Origin: Paraphysomonas bandaiensis
Lineage: Eukaryota; Chrysophyceae
Direction: 5' to 3'
Assembly (NCBI GenBank): GCA_965644295.1
Contig: CBFFRP010000330.1
Location: forward strand, 1 to 21,001
Length of the DNA stretch: 21,001 nucleotides
Part shown: positions 1-8,367 of the stretch, piece after piece
How the letters are laid out: each line of letters begins with the position of its first letter
Position numbering within the stretch: the stretch's first letter is position 1
Notes under the pieces: generated by a model
Told to the model about the DNA's origin: nothing
Databases searched by the model: none
What the model saw: the letters and a program-made list of their open reading frames with translations, nothing else
Made by a program: the position numbers and the translations under genes

Positions 1-1419
1 GTGGTGCCTGAGGTCAAGTTTCGAGCAAGAGCGAGTTTGCCTCTCTTTGGCTGCAAGGACATGGATGTAATGAAGGGTGCTATATGCACAGTACCCGTCG
101 CTTGGTATTTGTTGTTGTGTTCTAACCGCCGAGGGTCTTAGGGTTAGACAATACACCCTGCCCATGGCGCACATGAGTTGCCTGAGGTGGTTATGATCCT
201 TGGGGGACCTTTGTGCAAGGTGGCGTCGGACTCTCGCGGAGAGAGAAACATCAAGTATCTCGGCCTGTGTCGAGATGGTGTCTATCTGAAGGTGCCGTGG
301 ATCTGGGGGATCCTCAATCCTGACGCCTTCTTGTCTGGTACGCAGGTGCTGCAGTAAGTTGGAAATGCGTTGTTTGGTTCGTGCGAGAGCAGTGTTGAGT
401 CGGTACTGGATACCAGGTATGCTAGTAGTGCCTGTCGTAGCAAGAACGTGAAACCCGTGTTGGCTTTGGACGATGTCGTGGGTTGTAACATCTTCCGTGG
501 TGAGGTTCCTTGTAAGGGAGTGCCGGAAGAAAGGCGTTAGCTGCGCCCAGCCCGACACTAGATGTGGTTGATCAGCTTCCCATAACCTGTATGGTATAGA
601 TAGTAGGTCTAGTATTATTTGAAAATCCTGCACGTCCATTTCCAGTTCGCTGTCTGGTTGATTTCTTTGAGAGTGTTCAAATTGTTGCAACCTCATCCGA
701 AGTGATTTTGTGGAGGAAAGTGGTGCCCCTCTTGTCAGGCAGAGTGCTCTGATATGCTTGGAAATGTCGTGCGGGGACTCCACATTGGATTTGATGGAAG
801 TCTGCAACTGCTGTGCTATTTGGAGTGCGCTGCACGTGGAACCCTTCGTATGTTCACATTTTGGAAATGTGGTCATAAAGATGTAGTTGTCTGCCCTGGA
901 GAATTTGTCAATGAAGCTATCCCAATTTGCGATCCTAGTTGGGGTCAGCATTTGCGAATGTATCTCCTGTACTAGTTCTGGCTGTGGAGCGACTGCTATG
1001 GTGTGGAAGTCATCGTATTCCACCCAGTTGTTCAGAACCGTAGAGTGGAATGGCATGAAATCCTGTCCCATAGCGTGTAGGATGGGGCCTGGGGAAGAAC
1101 TCGTGTGAGCTGAGTCTGCTATGTCCGGTGCTGGTGGGTCGCCAGAATTCAACGAGGGGGATGTGGGAGCAGGTGATCTCCATTTGACAGGGAAATAGTC
1201 AGTGAGGAGTGCACGCGGTGGTACAATTTCCTTGGCGTGTTTGGGTACCTTATTCTTGGGGTGGTGTATCGGTCCGTCACCACTATTGTCAGAGGAATAT
1301 GCCTTCCCTTGGCAGTTATGCGAAGGATGGGTACCTACCTGATTCTGGTGATGCCATTGAGCTTCATTAGATTGTTGTGGTAGTGCCTGGAGTATCCGTC
1401 CGCATACAAGTTCAGGGAG
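1..1419 (-). CDS. ORF2 third segment, 473 codons open to the left edge, second protease-like motif
   Basis: Immediately after TGA 1422-1420 the same frame stays open to base 1 without any stop, so the reading continues outside the window. Its start repeats the layout of the previous segment: a WHH tripeptide, YSSDNSGDGP, a Pro/Ser-rich linker, then a block with an F-x-STx-x-x-W-x-x-Y pattern. Near the left edge is SDGYCAYSTLHY (Cys codon 90-88), which fits an OTU-type D-G-x-C nucleophile motif better than the one in the preceding segment. The matching His would lie outside the window. No polymerase motif is seen in this part. Confidence 0.5.
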
Positions 1420-2934
1420 TCAGTCCAACAGCGTGTGGAGTTCCAGTTTTACTGGTAGCTTTGTATCTAGGAAGAAATGATCTTCCGAACAGAACACCTC
1501 ATGAAATGGCCGTTCTTGCGTCTTGGGAATGAAGGCTGAGTGAAAGGTAGACCAGTACGCCCAGTTGTGCCCTAGGACTTCTGGTTCTTCCTGCCATACT
1601 CTGAGCCGTATGTTCAGGGTTTCTGCTAAGAAGGCAATGGTATCAGTATGTCCCCATTTCTCTGTGGGTATTCCGATGGCAGTAGGTTTCTTCCTACGAA
1701 GTGCTCTGTGATATGTGGTGAGTAGTTGTTTGAGCTCCTTGCAAATGGCCACAATGTTGAGCTTTTTGGCTTCCTCTGTTGTGTATGAGTTGAGTACTTC
1801 TCTGCTCGTCTGTATGACTTGGAGCAGTTTATCTTTCGAGTCTGGAACATCAGGGTCCAGGTACGGGTATAGCTTATCATTTGAGCTCTTGTAGTGAATG
1901 GAAGCAATTGCCGCCAGCCCGCAGAACCCCGCCATAGGAGTGTTGTTGTACTCTGAATACGCATAATGGCGTGCTACAATCATTTTTCCCTCTTCCAGTG
2001 AGCGACGCACGTGGCTGTGGATAGCGGGAGTGTCGTGTCCCAACTGTAGTAGTTGTGTCACACTGCTGACCATCTCTTCCTGCAAAGCAATGGCAAGCAA
2101 TCCACTGGGCGAATAGAACGTCCATTCCTGGAGGGTGGAGTCTAGGAAAGCAGCTGGTACTGGATGCGGTATGAACACTGGTGGGGTCTCAATCGGTTCT
2201 GCGGAGTACATTTGTTGTGTTATCCCAGAACCATCCTGAGGAGTAGAAGTGCTGGTGGATGGTTTATACGATGTTGCAATCTCGTGTGAGCATAGAGGGC
2301 TGTCACTGTGATCTGTTGAGGACATCACTGCGCAGGCTTGTGGAGTGGACTTTTCGAGGGATGTAGATTGCGGTGGGACTATGTCATGGGGGGACGGCCT
2401 TTGGTTCGTAGTCATGTCATCCCTGGCCGGTCGAGTGGTATCAGGCTGGTGTGGAGGGGCCTCACTTTTCTGCGATTTATGTCGAAGGTGCTCCTTCCAG
2501 ATGAGTTTATTGAATTGACTCATGCGAAGCGCACTGCGTGTCTGTCTGCGTTGGATATGTGGCGGGAGGCATGGGATGGTGCCATCACGATACTGCTGTA
2601 GTTTTCGTGTGCAGCTCTGTCGTCGGAGTTTGTTTCTCTTATACTGAGCAGAGGCAGGTCTCTTTCTCGGTCCATCCCCACTACTGTCGCTTGAATATTC
2701 TGGTCCATGATGCCATCTTGTTGTATGTACACTGCTCGATGAGCGTAGGAATTTGTCTGGCGGTTTGCGCGGTGGTCGGAGGTGATAGTCTAAGGGCGTG
2801 TGTTTCATGTCGAATGTGAGTACGTGTTGAGGATTTAGTAGGTGTGGACTGGGGGGTGACCACTTGGGGGCCTCTTGCAAACTAAATATCTGTGTAGTGC
2901 TGTTCGCCTCCAAAGTGTCCCAGTCCAGTAGAAG
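1420..2934 (-). CDS. ORF2 second segment with OTU-like cysteine protease domain
   Basis: This segment lies between TGA 2937-2935 and TGA 1422-1420 in the same frame as the preceding segment. There is no good ATG at its beginning; a TTG lies at 2913. After a disordered Pro/Ser/Arg-rich region containing YSSDSSGDGP comes a folded domain. It has a GFCGLAA nucleophile-type Cys motif (Cys codon 1923-1921), then a WGHTDTIAFLAETLNI block of the kind that precedes the last strands of OTU proteases, and DHFF with a His (codon about 1479-1477) near the end. Cys-to-His spacing is about 148 residues, right for OTU. OTU proteases cleave ubiquitin or a polyprotein; which applies here is unknown. The usual DG before the Cys is absent, so activity is uncertain. 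Confidence 0.6.
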   Translation of the reverse strand, partial: LLLDWDTLEANSTTQIFSLQEAPKWSPPSPHLLNPQHVLTFDMKHTPLDYHLRPPRKPPDKFLRSSSSVHTTRWHHGPEYSSDSSGDGPRKRPASAQYKRNKLRRQSCTRKLQQYRDGTIPCLPPHIQRRQTRSALRMSQFNKLIWKEHLRHKSQKSEAPPHQPDTTRPARDDMTTNQRPSPHDIVPPQSTSLEKSTPQACAVMSSTDHSDSPLCSHEIATSYKPSTSTSTPQDGSGITQQMYSAEPIETPPVFIPHPVPAAFLDSTLQEWTFYSPSGLLAIALQEEMVSSVTQLLQLGHDTPAIHSHVRRSLEEGKMIVARHYAYSEYNNTPMAGFCGLAAIASIHYKSSNDKLYPYLDPDVPDSKDKLLQVIQTSREVLNSYTTEEAKKLNIVAICKELKQLLTTYHRALRRKKPTAIGIPTEKWGHTDTIAFLAETLNIRLRVWQEEPEVLGHNWAYWSTFHSAFIPKTQERPFHEVFCSEDHFFLDTKLPVKLELHTLLD

Positions 2935-2937
2935 TCA

Positions 2938-3507
2938 GTTGGAATCAGACCCGAATATGTCGGAGTCATCGCGCTCGTAGTCTTCCTGATTCCTCTTCGG
3001 TAGGCATTGGCCGACTTTTTGTTTATAGTAATCAAGCACTACGAGTGTGGTCTCTATGTCGATCTTGTAAAGGTCCGTTACCGCGTTTTCCAATCGGGAC
3101 AGAATGGTGTGTACCGTGGTTAGTGGAACTAGATTTGAGGACGCGTGGAGTGCAATTTCGCATAGCTCCGGGCAGGTGGGAGTCGGTGCCGGTGTGGTAG
3201 GGGGGGAAATGTCTACCTGTCTTTGCCGTTTGGGTGTGGAGGAACGAGTAGCTGCTGACCTCTGTTGTGGTACAGTGGTTGGACCAAAGGGCTGGAAGGA
3301 TATGGGAGGCGATATGTGGTGGGAACTGTGGTCCTCAGTATCAATTGCCTCGTTCAGAGCATACAGAAAACGTTGGGAGTGAAGATCTGGAGGAATCGGT
3401 ATGGTATGATAGAGAAGGTGTAAGTTTTCGTCCCCAAGGGCGCTTTTTAGGCAAGTGTTAATACTAGGGCGAGAGAGTTCCCAGGTGAGTTTGATCTTGT
3501 CATTGTT
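2938..3507 (-). CDS. ORF2 first segment, 190 codons, low-complexity/acidic, ends at in-frame TGA
   Basis: The frame opens after a TAA at 3510-3508 and stays open to a TGA at 2937-2935. It lies in -1 phase relative to ORF1 and overlaps its last 61 nt. It has no ATG near its beginning, so it is probably reached from ORF1 by frameshifting, reinitiation or splicing. I found no classic X-XXY-YYZ slippery heptamer in the overlap. The product has a Pro/Thr/Ser-rich middle with a basic patch, a helical stretch, and an acidic tail containing DDSDIFGSDSN directly before the TGA. Residue usage looks coding throughout. Function is unknown. Confidence 0.5.
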
Positions 3508-4703
3508 TTATTGTCAAGACAGATGTAAGTTTGTTCCATTAATCGTTCTTTTTCCCTGCGGTTGGTAGTGATCGGGTTACGCGCAGACCATATGATGTCT
3601 TGTATATCCGCAGCAGGGATCCCTATTGCATCACATGCCTTCCATACTTGCACGGGATGCAGGAGTGTTTCCGACTTAAGGGCGATGTGAAATAGGGAAA
3701 GGGTCGGTGCCCAGTTGGATTGCTTAAGCGAGGGTGATTCTCTGCTTGTCATTCGGCAACACAGTGAGCCTAGGCTGAGTTCTACATGTCCACCAACTTC
3801 ATTGTTGAATAGTGCTTTGTAAAATTTCGTTCTTAAGTCTTGGTCTCGAACAGGGTGGTGAAGTAGGAGAATCTGGTAATAGCGATAGGTTTTGTCTGTA
3901 GCCCTAGTTTTGCCTTTGTAATGAGTTAAAGTCCAAAATACTTCGTACGGGGGGAGTGTGGCAAAGCCTCCTGCGCGAAGTAACATGTCCAGTATATTCC
4001 GCAATCTGTAGGCGTGTGCAGGCCTGGTGCTGGCCGAATCAGCAGTCATACCATATATCGCAGCAACGGGTACCAGAGTTGGTTCCTCTATGGAGCGATC
4101 GACGAATTGTTCTCTTGGGGTTTGAAACAGTGACAACTGAACGTGTCGACTTTCTGTCCGTTGACGCCCTTTGTCGTCAACTGAGGTGCCAGTTTCAATA
4201 TGTAGATCAAAACAGAGAGGCGCTGAGAGCATGCATGAATCAGCAGCGACATTCTGTCCCATACCCGGCCTGACCTCGTACCCAGGTCTGCCAAGGGCGA
4301 ATGCTCGTATTACTCTGCTCGCCGTAGGAGCCGGTAAATCTGAGCAAGTTCGCGCATCCTCGGCTGCCCTGAAAGTAGCGAGGTCTTGCGGGGTAGGGAG
4401 TGAAATTGGAAACCCCAATTCATTGATTAGATAATGTATGATTCCAAAGAACGCCGTATCGTCTGTCATTTTCAGGTTGCTGACCACTAGAGTTCGGTAT
4501 TCCATGGCTGGTTCGAAGCTGCTCCATTCCAAGAACGTGCGAGTAGATGGAAGCTGAAGTCTGGGCACGTCGGCTTTGGATTTCTTGAAATCCGATAGGG
4601 CGTTCTTAACATGCGCATCATTGTCCATCAGTTGATGGGAGGGAGGGAGAACAAACTTCGAGGTGTAAGTTCGTTTGGTAGAGGGAGTGGCTCCACGTTG
4701 CAT
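3447..4703 (-). CDS. ORF1 of the element, 418 aa, unrecognised (capsid/gag-position protein)
   Basis: The start is placed at the ATG at 4703. It is followed by a basic Ser/Thr-rich N-terminus and then a normal globular composition. The same frame stays open upstream to 5420, but that part is rich in Cys, His, Tyr and Thr, has no domain feel, and looks like an untranslated leader. I recognise no domain or catalytic motif. Position as the first ORF before an overlapping -1 frame suggests a structural (gag or capsid) role, which is inference from layout only. The ORF stops at 3447 inside the start of the next frame (overlap about 3447-3507). No intron signs were seen. Confidence 0.6.
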   Translation of the reverse strand: MQRGATPSTKRTYTSKFVLPPSHQLMDNDAHVKNALSDFKKSKADVPRLQLPSTRTFLEWSSFEPAMEYRTLVVSNLKMTDDTAFFGIIHYLINELGFPISLPTPQDLATFRAAEDARTCSDLPAPTASRVIRAFALGRPGYEVRPGMGQNVAADSCMLSAPLCFDLHIETGTSVDDKGRQRTESRHVQLSLFQTPREQFVDRSIEEPTLVPVAAIYGMTADSASTRPAHAYRLRNILDMLLRAGGFATLPPYEVFWTLTHYKGKTRATDKTYRYYQILLLHHPVRDQDLRTKFYKALFNNEVGGHVELSLGSLCCRMTSRESPSLKQSNWAPTLSLFHIALKSETLLHPVQVWKACDAIGIPAADIQDIIWSARNPITTNRREKERLMEQTYICLDNKTMTRSNSPGNSLALVLTLA

Positions 4704-5587
4704 TGTATCAGGTGATTTTTGTAAGGAGTACGTATTGATTAAATATGCTTCCAAAGGGTGGTTATATAAGAGGTGCACATATAAGTGGTAAATGCGGTGG
4801 TGATAGTGTGTTGTGTAGTCGACGAGGTTGACTGGGAGAGTACAGCTTGATACGCTGTATACTGTGTAGAGCGACTGTATTCGCGCATACCACGTAGAAA
4901 GTATAGTAGTCATCCAATGAGATGTGTAGACTATAGGAATGATAGGTAAGCCGTGAGAGGTGGAGGATTGCTTGGTGAGTGCACCATAGATTGTCCATGT
5001 GGAGTGGGTTTGTGCGGTCGCCAAGAAATGGTCCTGTCTTACAAGGTAGCGGGGTCGATGGAGAGCAAAGGTGTTAGGGAATGAACAAGTGCACCTTTTC
5101 CTAGTGCCTACCCGCACGAGCCATGCGATGAGTGGTTGTAACCGTAGAGAACGGAGTGTGGTGCAGATACATCTACAAGGGAAATGTCCAATAGGGACTG
5201 ACAGCGCTGTAGTGGTGCAGGCACTTAGTTTAACTGATGGCGTTAGTGAAGGGAAAGGTTGCCAAGCCACGTTATCTAACGGGGAGCATGTACAACATGG
5301 TAAGACAAGATGTTTGTCGGCAGTGTGGTGTGTTTCAAAATGTTGCCCTGCTTGGAGAGAAGGGAACAGTCTGAGCCCGGACCCGCTGATGGGACACAAC
5401 CACGGTCTCAATAAAGACATTGAGCTTGGAGCGAGCTAAAAAGGTATAACTTTTTGTTGAACTGTGTTTTTACCAGAAGAGAGAGAGAATTTAATATATT
5501 ACAGGATGATTACTACCGATAAACACCAAAAAGCTTCTAGTACAGCTAGTACGTACTTTGGAGTAGGCTGTAGTTAATAGGTTTATT
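4704..5587. other. Leader/flank of the ORF1-ORF2 element; no gene supported
   Basis: From about 5440 down to 4704 the minus strand is pyrimidine-rich and free of stops in the ORF1 frame, but its translation has no domain character. A TATA-like TTATATAA lies at about 4763-4770. From 5440 to 5587 the sequence becomes AT-rich flank with nothing recognisable. An LTR or 5' untranslated leader is the likely identity of the first part, but no repeat partner is in the window. Confidence 0.35.
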
Positions 5588-5595
5588 GTTTATAC
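5588..5595. repeat. Target-site duplication, left copy
   Basis: GTTTATAC abuts the element's first base and is identical to 6341-6348. Eight bp is the size expected for hAT insertion. Confidence 0.92.
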
Positions 5596-5618
5596 CAGGG
5601 ATAGGGAACAATATATTG
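5596..5618 (+). repeat. hAT left terminal inverted repeat
   Basis: It begins CAGGGATAGGGAAC and matches the reverse complement of 6318-6340 over about 23 bp. Confidence 0.92.
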
Positions 5619-5757
5619 TATTGCAATACATTGTACAATATATTGTAAAATATATTGATTGGTGGACTGGTCAAATATTCCATCAATACTGTTTCTGTTA
5701 AAAGGCCTCACAATACTATTGCAATATATTGCAATCAATATTATGATAGTCATATAA

Positions 5758-6060
5758 GTGAAGATTCTCAACTGTTGGGTGCAAAATGGATATAAAAACC
5801 GAGAAATTGATAACAACATTACAAAGGATAATGAAGCTGATGTTGACTATGCGACTAAAAATCTTCAGTCAGCTCAAAAAATTAAGAAACGTACAGATCC
5901 ACGAGTCATTAACGGTTGCTTGGCCCTGATATGTACTTCCAATACATGGGAACGTCTGTTCAGCACATCTAAACATATTATATCAGTGTTGCGCAAAAGT
6001 ATCCATCCTACTTAATATGCTGTTGTTTCTGAAAGCTATTCGACAGTTATGGCCGGATAC
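5758..6060 (+). pseudogene. hAT transposase C-terminal dimerisation domain relic
   Basis: The frame reads through to 6015 and contains LALICTSNTWERLFSTSKHI followed by a SIHPT-like tail. In hAT transposases this is the hATC dimerisation region, where a Pro/Ala-Thr-Ser stretch precedes (S)ERLFSxA and a helix. A stop right after HPT (6013-6015) interrupts a continuing frame that reads YAVVSES, where intact proteins carry the last helix. The catalytic RNase H-like part, zinc finger and insertion domain are missing. The fragment cannot encode an active transposase. Confidence 0.75.
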
Positions 6061-6317
6061 TAGCATATTTCAATTAATTCTGTGGATGAATATGGTGACG
6101 TCACCGATGATGGCTCAGAGGATGAGAACGAGGTGGATTTTTAGTAGCTATAAGCAGCAGTTGGTTTATGTGATCTTTATGACTAATACTAAAAAATGAA
6201 TTCTACGGATGTGTTTATCTACTGATTAGTCATTCTAATATATTGTAATTGTATTGTGGGACCGGTTTAAAAAATCCATCAATACTATAGATGGAACGCT
6301 ATCTAACAATAGTATTG

Positions 6318-6340
6318 CAATATATTGTTCCCTATCCCTG
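6318..6340 (-). repeat. hAT right terminal inverted repeat
   Basis: It ends in CTATCCCTG, the inverse of the left terminus, and is followed directly by the second GTTTATAC target copy. Confidence 0.92.
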
Positions 6341-6348
6341 GTTTATAC
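6341..6348. repeat. Target-site duplication, right copy
   Basis: GTTTATAC follows the element's last base and is identical to 5588-5595. Confidence 0.92.
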
Positions 6349-6586
6349 CCTATACTGATAGCTAGTTTCGCTTAACACTGATCAAGTAAGTGCTGTGATT
6401 CAGGTGGTTTTATTAGTTTATTAGTCTCATATTGATTTCAAATATGAAATATCATGACTGCACAAGGAAGACCCATAAAATAAAATTTCAATCAATTACT
6501 TTCAAGCCAGCTGTACACTGTTTAACTGCACACATACTGTTCTGTCTGAAATATATCACACAGGCAAAATCCGTATAACGGCCTAT
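6349..6586. other. AT-rich interval between hAT element and MAIP1-like gene
   Basis: This holds the 3' flank and probable 3' untranslated region of the minus-strand gene. No clear AATAAA was found in the minus-strand orientation, and no ORF or RNA gene was recognised. Confidence 0.4.
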
Positions 6587-7991
6587 TTACGCAGACGGAT
6601 CACTCACGTCCACCCACACTATCCTCCACTCCATCTTGTCCCCTAAAGAAATATCCCCAGCCAATTGCCATTGCGTTATCTGCATTAAATATATTAGTGT
6701 GAGCCGTCAAATAGCCAACACAAATATTTCATGTGGCTTCAACACCTTAATACTATATGCAAACGAAACATGTACCTTTGGCATTCTAGGGAGACTGGGA
6801 TCACGGAATACAGTCGCAGCATCAAAGCGAACACCTATATATAGCATCGTCTTTCTCTCGTGCAGCTTTGGCAGTGGTGTATGGTCACCCTCATCTTCCT
6901 CCCCAGCCCCGCATATCTTTTCGGCTCGATGATGCTTCACAGGTGAGCTGGAAGGCTGGGAATTTCCGAACACGCCTGCCCCCACTACTCCAAAGCTGGG
7001 GTTGGGGAACAGAGAAGGCGATATATCCTCTTTAAACCCCGGGGTATTTTCTACAGCATGACACTAAACATAGAAAACTGAAGTACCCAGACTTTTTACC
7101 ATCAACGACAATTACTTCTAATTGTAAAGGCGTCACGCTTACGAGTTCATCCCTGAGAATTGACAATCGAGGGTCTCCTCCAAAGTCTGTGTTGTTCATA
7201 GATAAGTATTCGTTGAACACTTCCTCTGAAGTGACCTCTCTAAGTTCCTCAGCCAGTTCCGAGGATTCTATCTCTCTGGTAGAGGAATCATATCACATAC
7301 ACCAATATATAGCAATCCGCATTACCCATTAGCATATTGTTTAAATTCCGTAGAATATATGATATCACGAACTTTCATATAGGCCATCTTGGCGCCTTCA
7401 AGGAACTCAAAAATATTGAACCCATATTTCTCCAGGAGAGGGTGCTGTAAAAAAAAGCAGTTGAAAATTTGTTACACATAAAGGGCATTAGACTCACATG
7501 TGTTTCTGTATATATGTATAGTGCATGGAACATCCCTATACCCAACTTCCTCCGCAAGTCATGAAACTTATCCGACCCCTCCCGAGTGAGCACCGACAAA
7601 GCAGTGTCCCATCTCTTGACGTGCTTAAACTCCCAATCAAGATCAGCATCAGTCTTCTTCTTGTTTACGCTAAAAGCACAGAGTGAGAAATCCGGCATGA
7701 TGCGTTTACAGAGACAGATATATATGACGCGTGCCTCGAATATAATAACAGTACAGATATACGCATGACTACAGAAGAATTTTAATATCAGAATGATATG
7801 AATACAGACATACAGCACATGTGATACGACTACAGAGCATGATACACATATAAGTCATATGTAACTATGTACTTTGGAGAGAAGAAACGAACGCTCTGTC
7901 TGCAGTCATTCACTCTGACGCTCACAGCCATCTTAACGTTACTCACAACACCCCTGCGAAATAATCTCTCTGCTCGAAGCATCATCATCAT
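6587..7991 (-). CDS. Six-exon gene, 317 aa, mitochondrial Tim44-like / MAIP1-like protein
   Basis: The exons on the minus strand are 7991-7873, 7669-7498, 7444-7326, 7275-7100, 7050-6776 and 6679-6587. Every junction is GT-AG, phases agree, and the sum is 954 nt. The start is the first of four ATGs after CACC. Residues 1-40 are Arg/Ser/Val-rich without acidic residues until late and contain RFFSP, like a mitochondrial presequence. The body has FNIFEFLEGAKMAY, then helices, LQLEVIVVDE, a poorly conserved loop of about 65 residues, KTMLYIGVRF, and a last exon ending EWRIVWVDVS. This order resembles the Tim44-like domain of m-AAA-interacting protein 1, and the length is close to human MAIP1 (about 290). 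MAIP1 sits in the mitochondrial matrix and works with the m-AAA protease. The gene model is strong; the family name is moderate. Exon 5's start is the least certain junction. Confidence 0.72.
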
Positions 7992-8367
7992 GGTGCGCTC
8001 TATAGTGATGAGACTGGCATATACAGGAGTAACTCCAGCTCTTATGATCAATCCCCATCATCATGCAGGAGGCAGATGCTCTTGTCTTGTGTTCGACGTA
8101 CTGCTGCACTGTACTGCTGCACTGTACTGCTGTACTGTGTATTCCGTATCCCTTAACCGACTTTGATTGTCCCACACAACGTCCTGAACTGCTGCCAGGA
8201 AATATCCTGGAAGCGGACTACACATAGCCGTATATCCATATATCCATATGCTGCATACACATACATAACAAGCAACACACGCCACCAGCAGAGAATTAAT
8301 TTGATCACATGTCACTGATTCACTCTACAGTATTCATATTCACTACTAATCACAAGAGAGCAGCACG
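7992..8367. promoter_or_regulatory. Shared divergent promoter between MAIP1-like gene and NYN-PARP gene
   Basis: Only 376 bp separate the two start codons (7991 minus, 8368 plus), so the genes must share an upstream region. It holds a GTACTGCTGCACT tandem repeat (8098-8138) and a near-palindrome at 8195-8210 (CCAGGAAATATCCTGG). No convincing TATA box is visible. The same head-to-head layout is kept in the duplicated copy, but the middle of the region differs there. Confidence 0.6.
8098..8138. repeat. GTACTGCTGCACT tandem repeat in the promoter
   Basis: About three units of GTACTGCTG(CACT) lie back to back. The duplicated locus has a longer, rearranged version at 17838-17912. Confidence 0.8.

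Larger units (their letters stand above)
1..5440 (-). mobile_element. Virus- or retroelement-like block with two overlapping long ORFs, left end outside window
   Basis: The minus strand holds an ordered block: a leader of about 700 nt, ORF1 (4703-3447), then a second frame in -1 phase from 3507 to the left edge. This ORF1/overlapping ORF2 layout is typical of gag/pol retroelements and of RNA viruses. No introns are needed, and base composition is richer in GC than the AT-rich flanks from 5440 on. An OTU-like protease domain lies in the second frame. No reverse transcriptase, integrase or RNA polymerase is visible, but the frame continues past the window. Neither outer boundary was found: I saw no terminal repeat or target duplication. 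An old integrated virus copy and an unclassified retroelement are both possible. Confidence 0.55.
5596..6340 (+). mobile_element. hAT-family DNA transposon, internally deleted, 745 bp
   Basis: The left end starts CAGGGATAGGGAACAATATA and the right end is its exact reverse complement for about 23 bp. Both ends are flanked by the same 8-bp sequence GTTTATAC (5588-5595 and 6341-6348). An 8-bp duplication plus CAGGG ends is the hAT signature. Subterminal repeats built on ATATTGCAAT and CCATCAATACT (5680-5690 and 6276-6286) are present near both ends. The interior keeps only the C-terminal part of a transposase, so the element is non-autonomous. Perfect target duplication and termini suggest a fairly recent insertion, possibly mobilised in trans. 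Confidence 0.93.

Noticed and set aside
4704-5420. N-terminal extension of ORF1 by about 239 codons
   Set aside because: The frame is open but its translation is Cys/His/Tyr/Thr-rich without structure. The first ATG of coding-like sequence is at 4703.
5071-5439. Plus-strand 122-aa frame with possible AATAAA at about 5411
   Set aside because: It lies antisense to the leader of the minus-strand element, has no domain character, and no start context or neighbours support it.
1-5440. Named virus family or retrotransposon clade for the OTU-bearing block
   Set aside because: No polymerase, integrase or terminal repeat is visible in the window, so no family can be supported.
7375-7818. A single 147-aa minus-strand protein
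   Set aside because: It reads through the introns at 7872-7670 and 7497-7445. The Phe/Ile/Cys-rich ends are intronic sequence; only 7669-7498 is coding in that frame.
8098-8138. CRISPR-like or RNA-encoding repeat
   Set aside because: The units are about 13 bp with no unique spacers, and the genome is eukaryotic. This is a simple tandem repeat.
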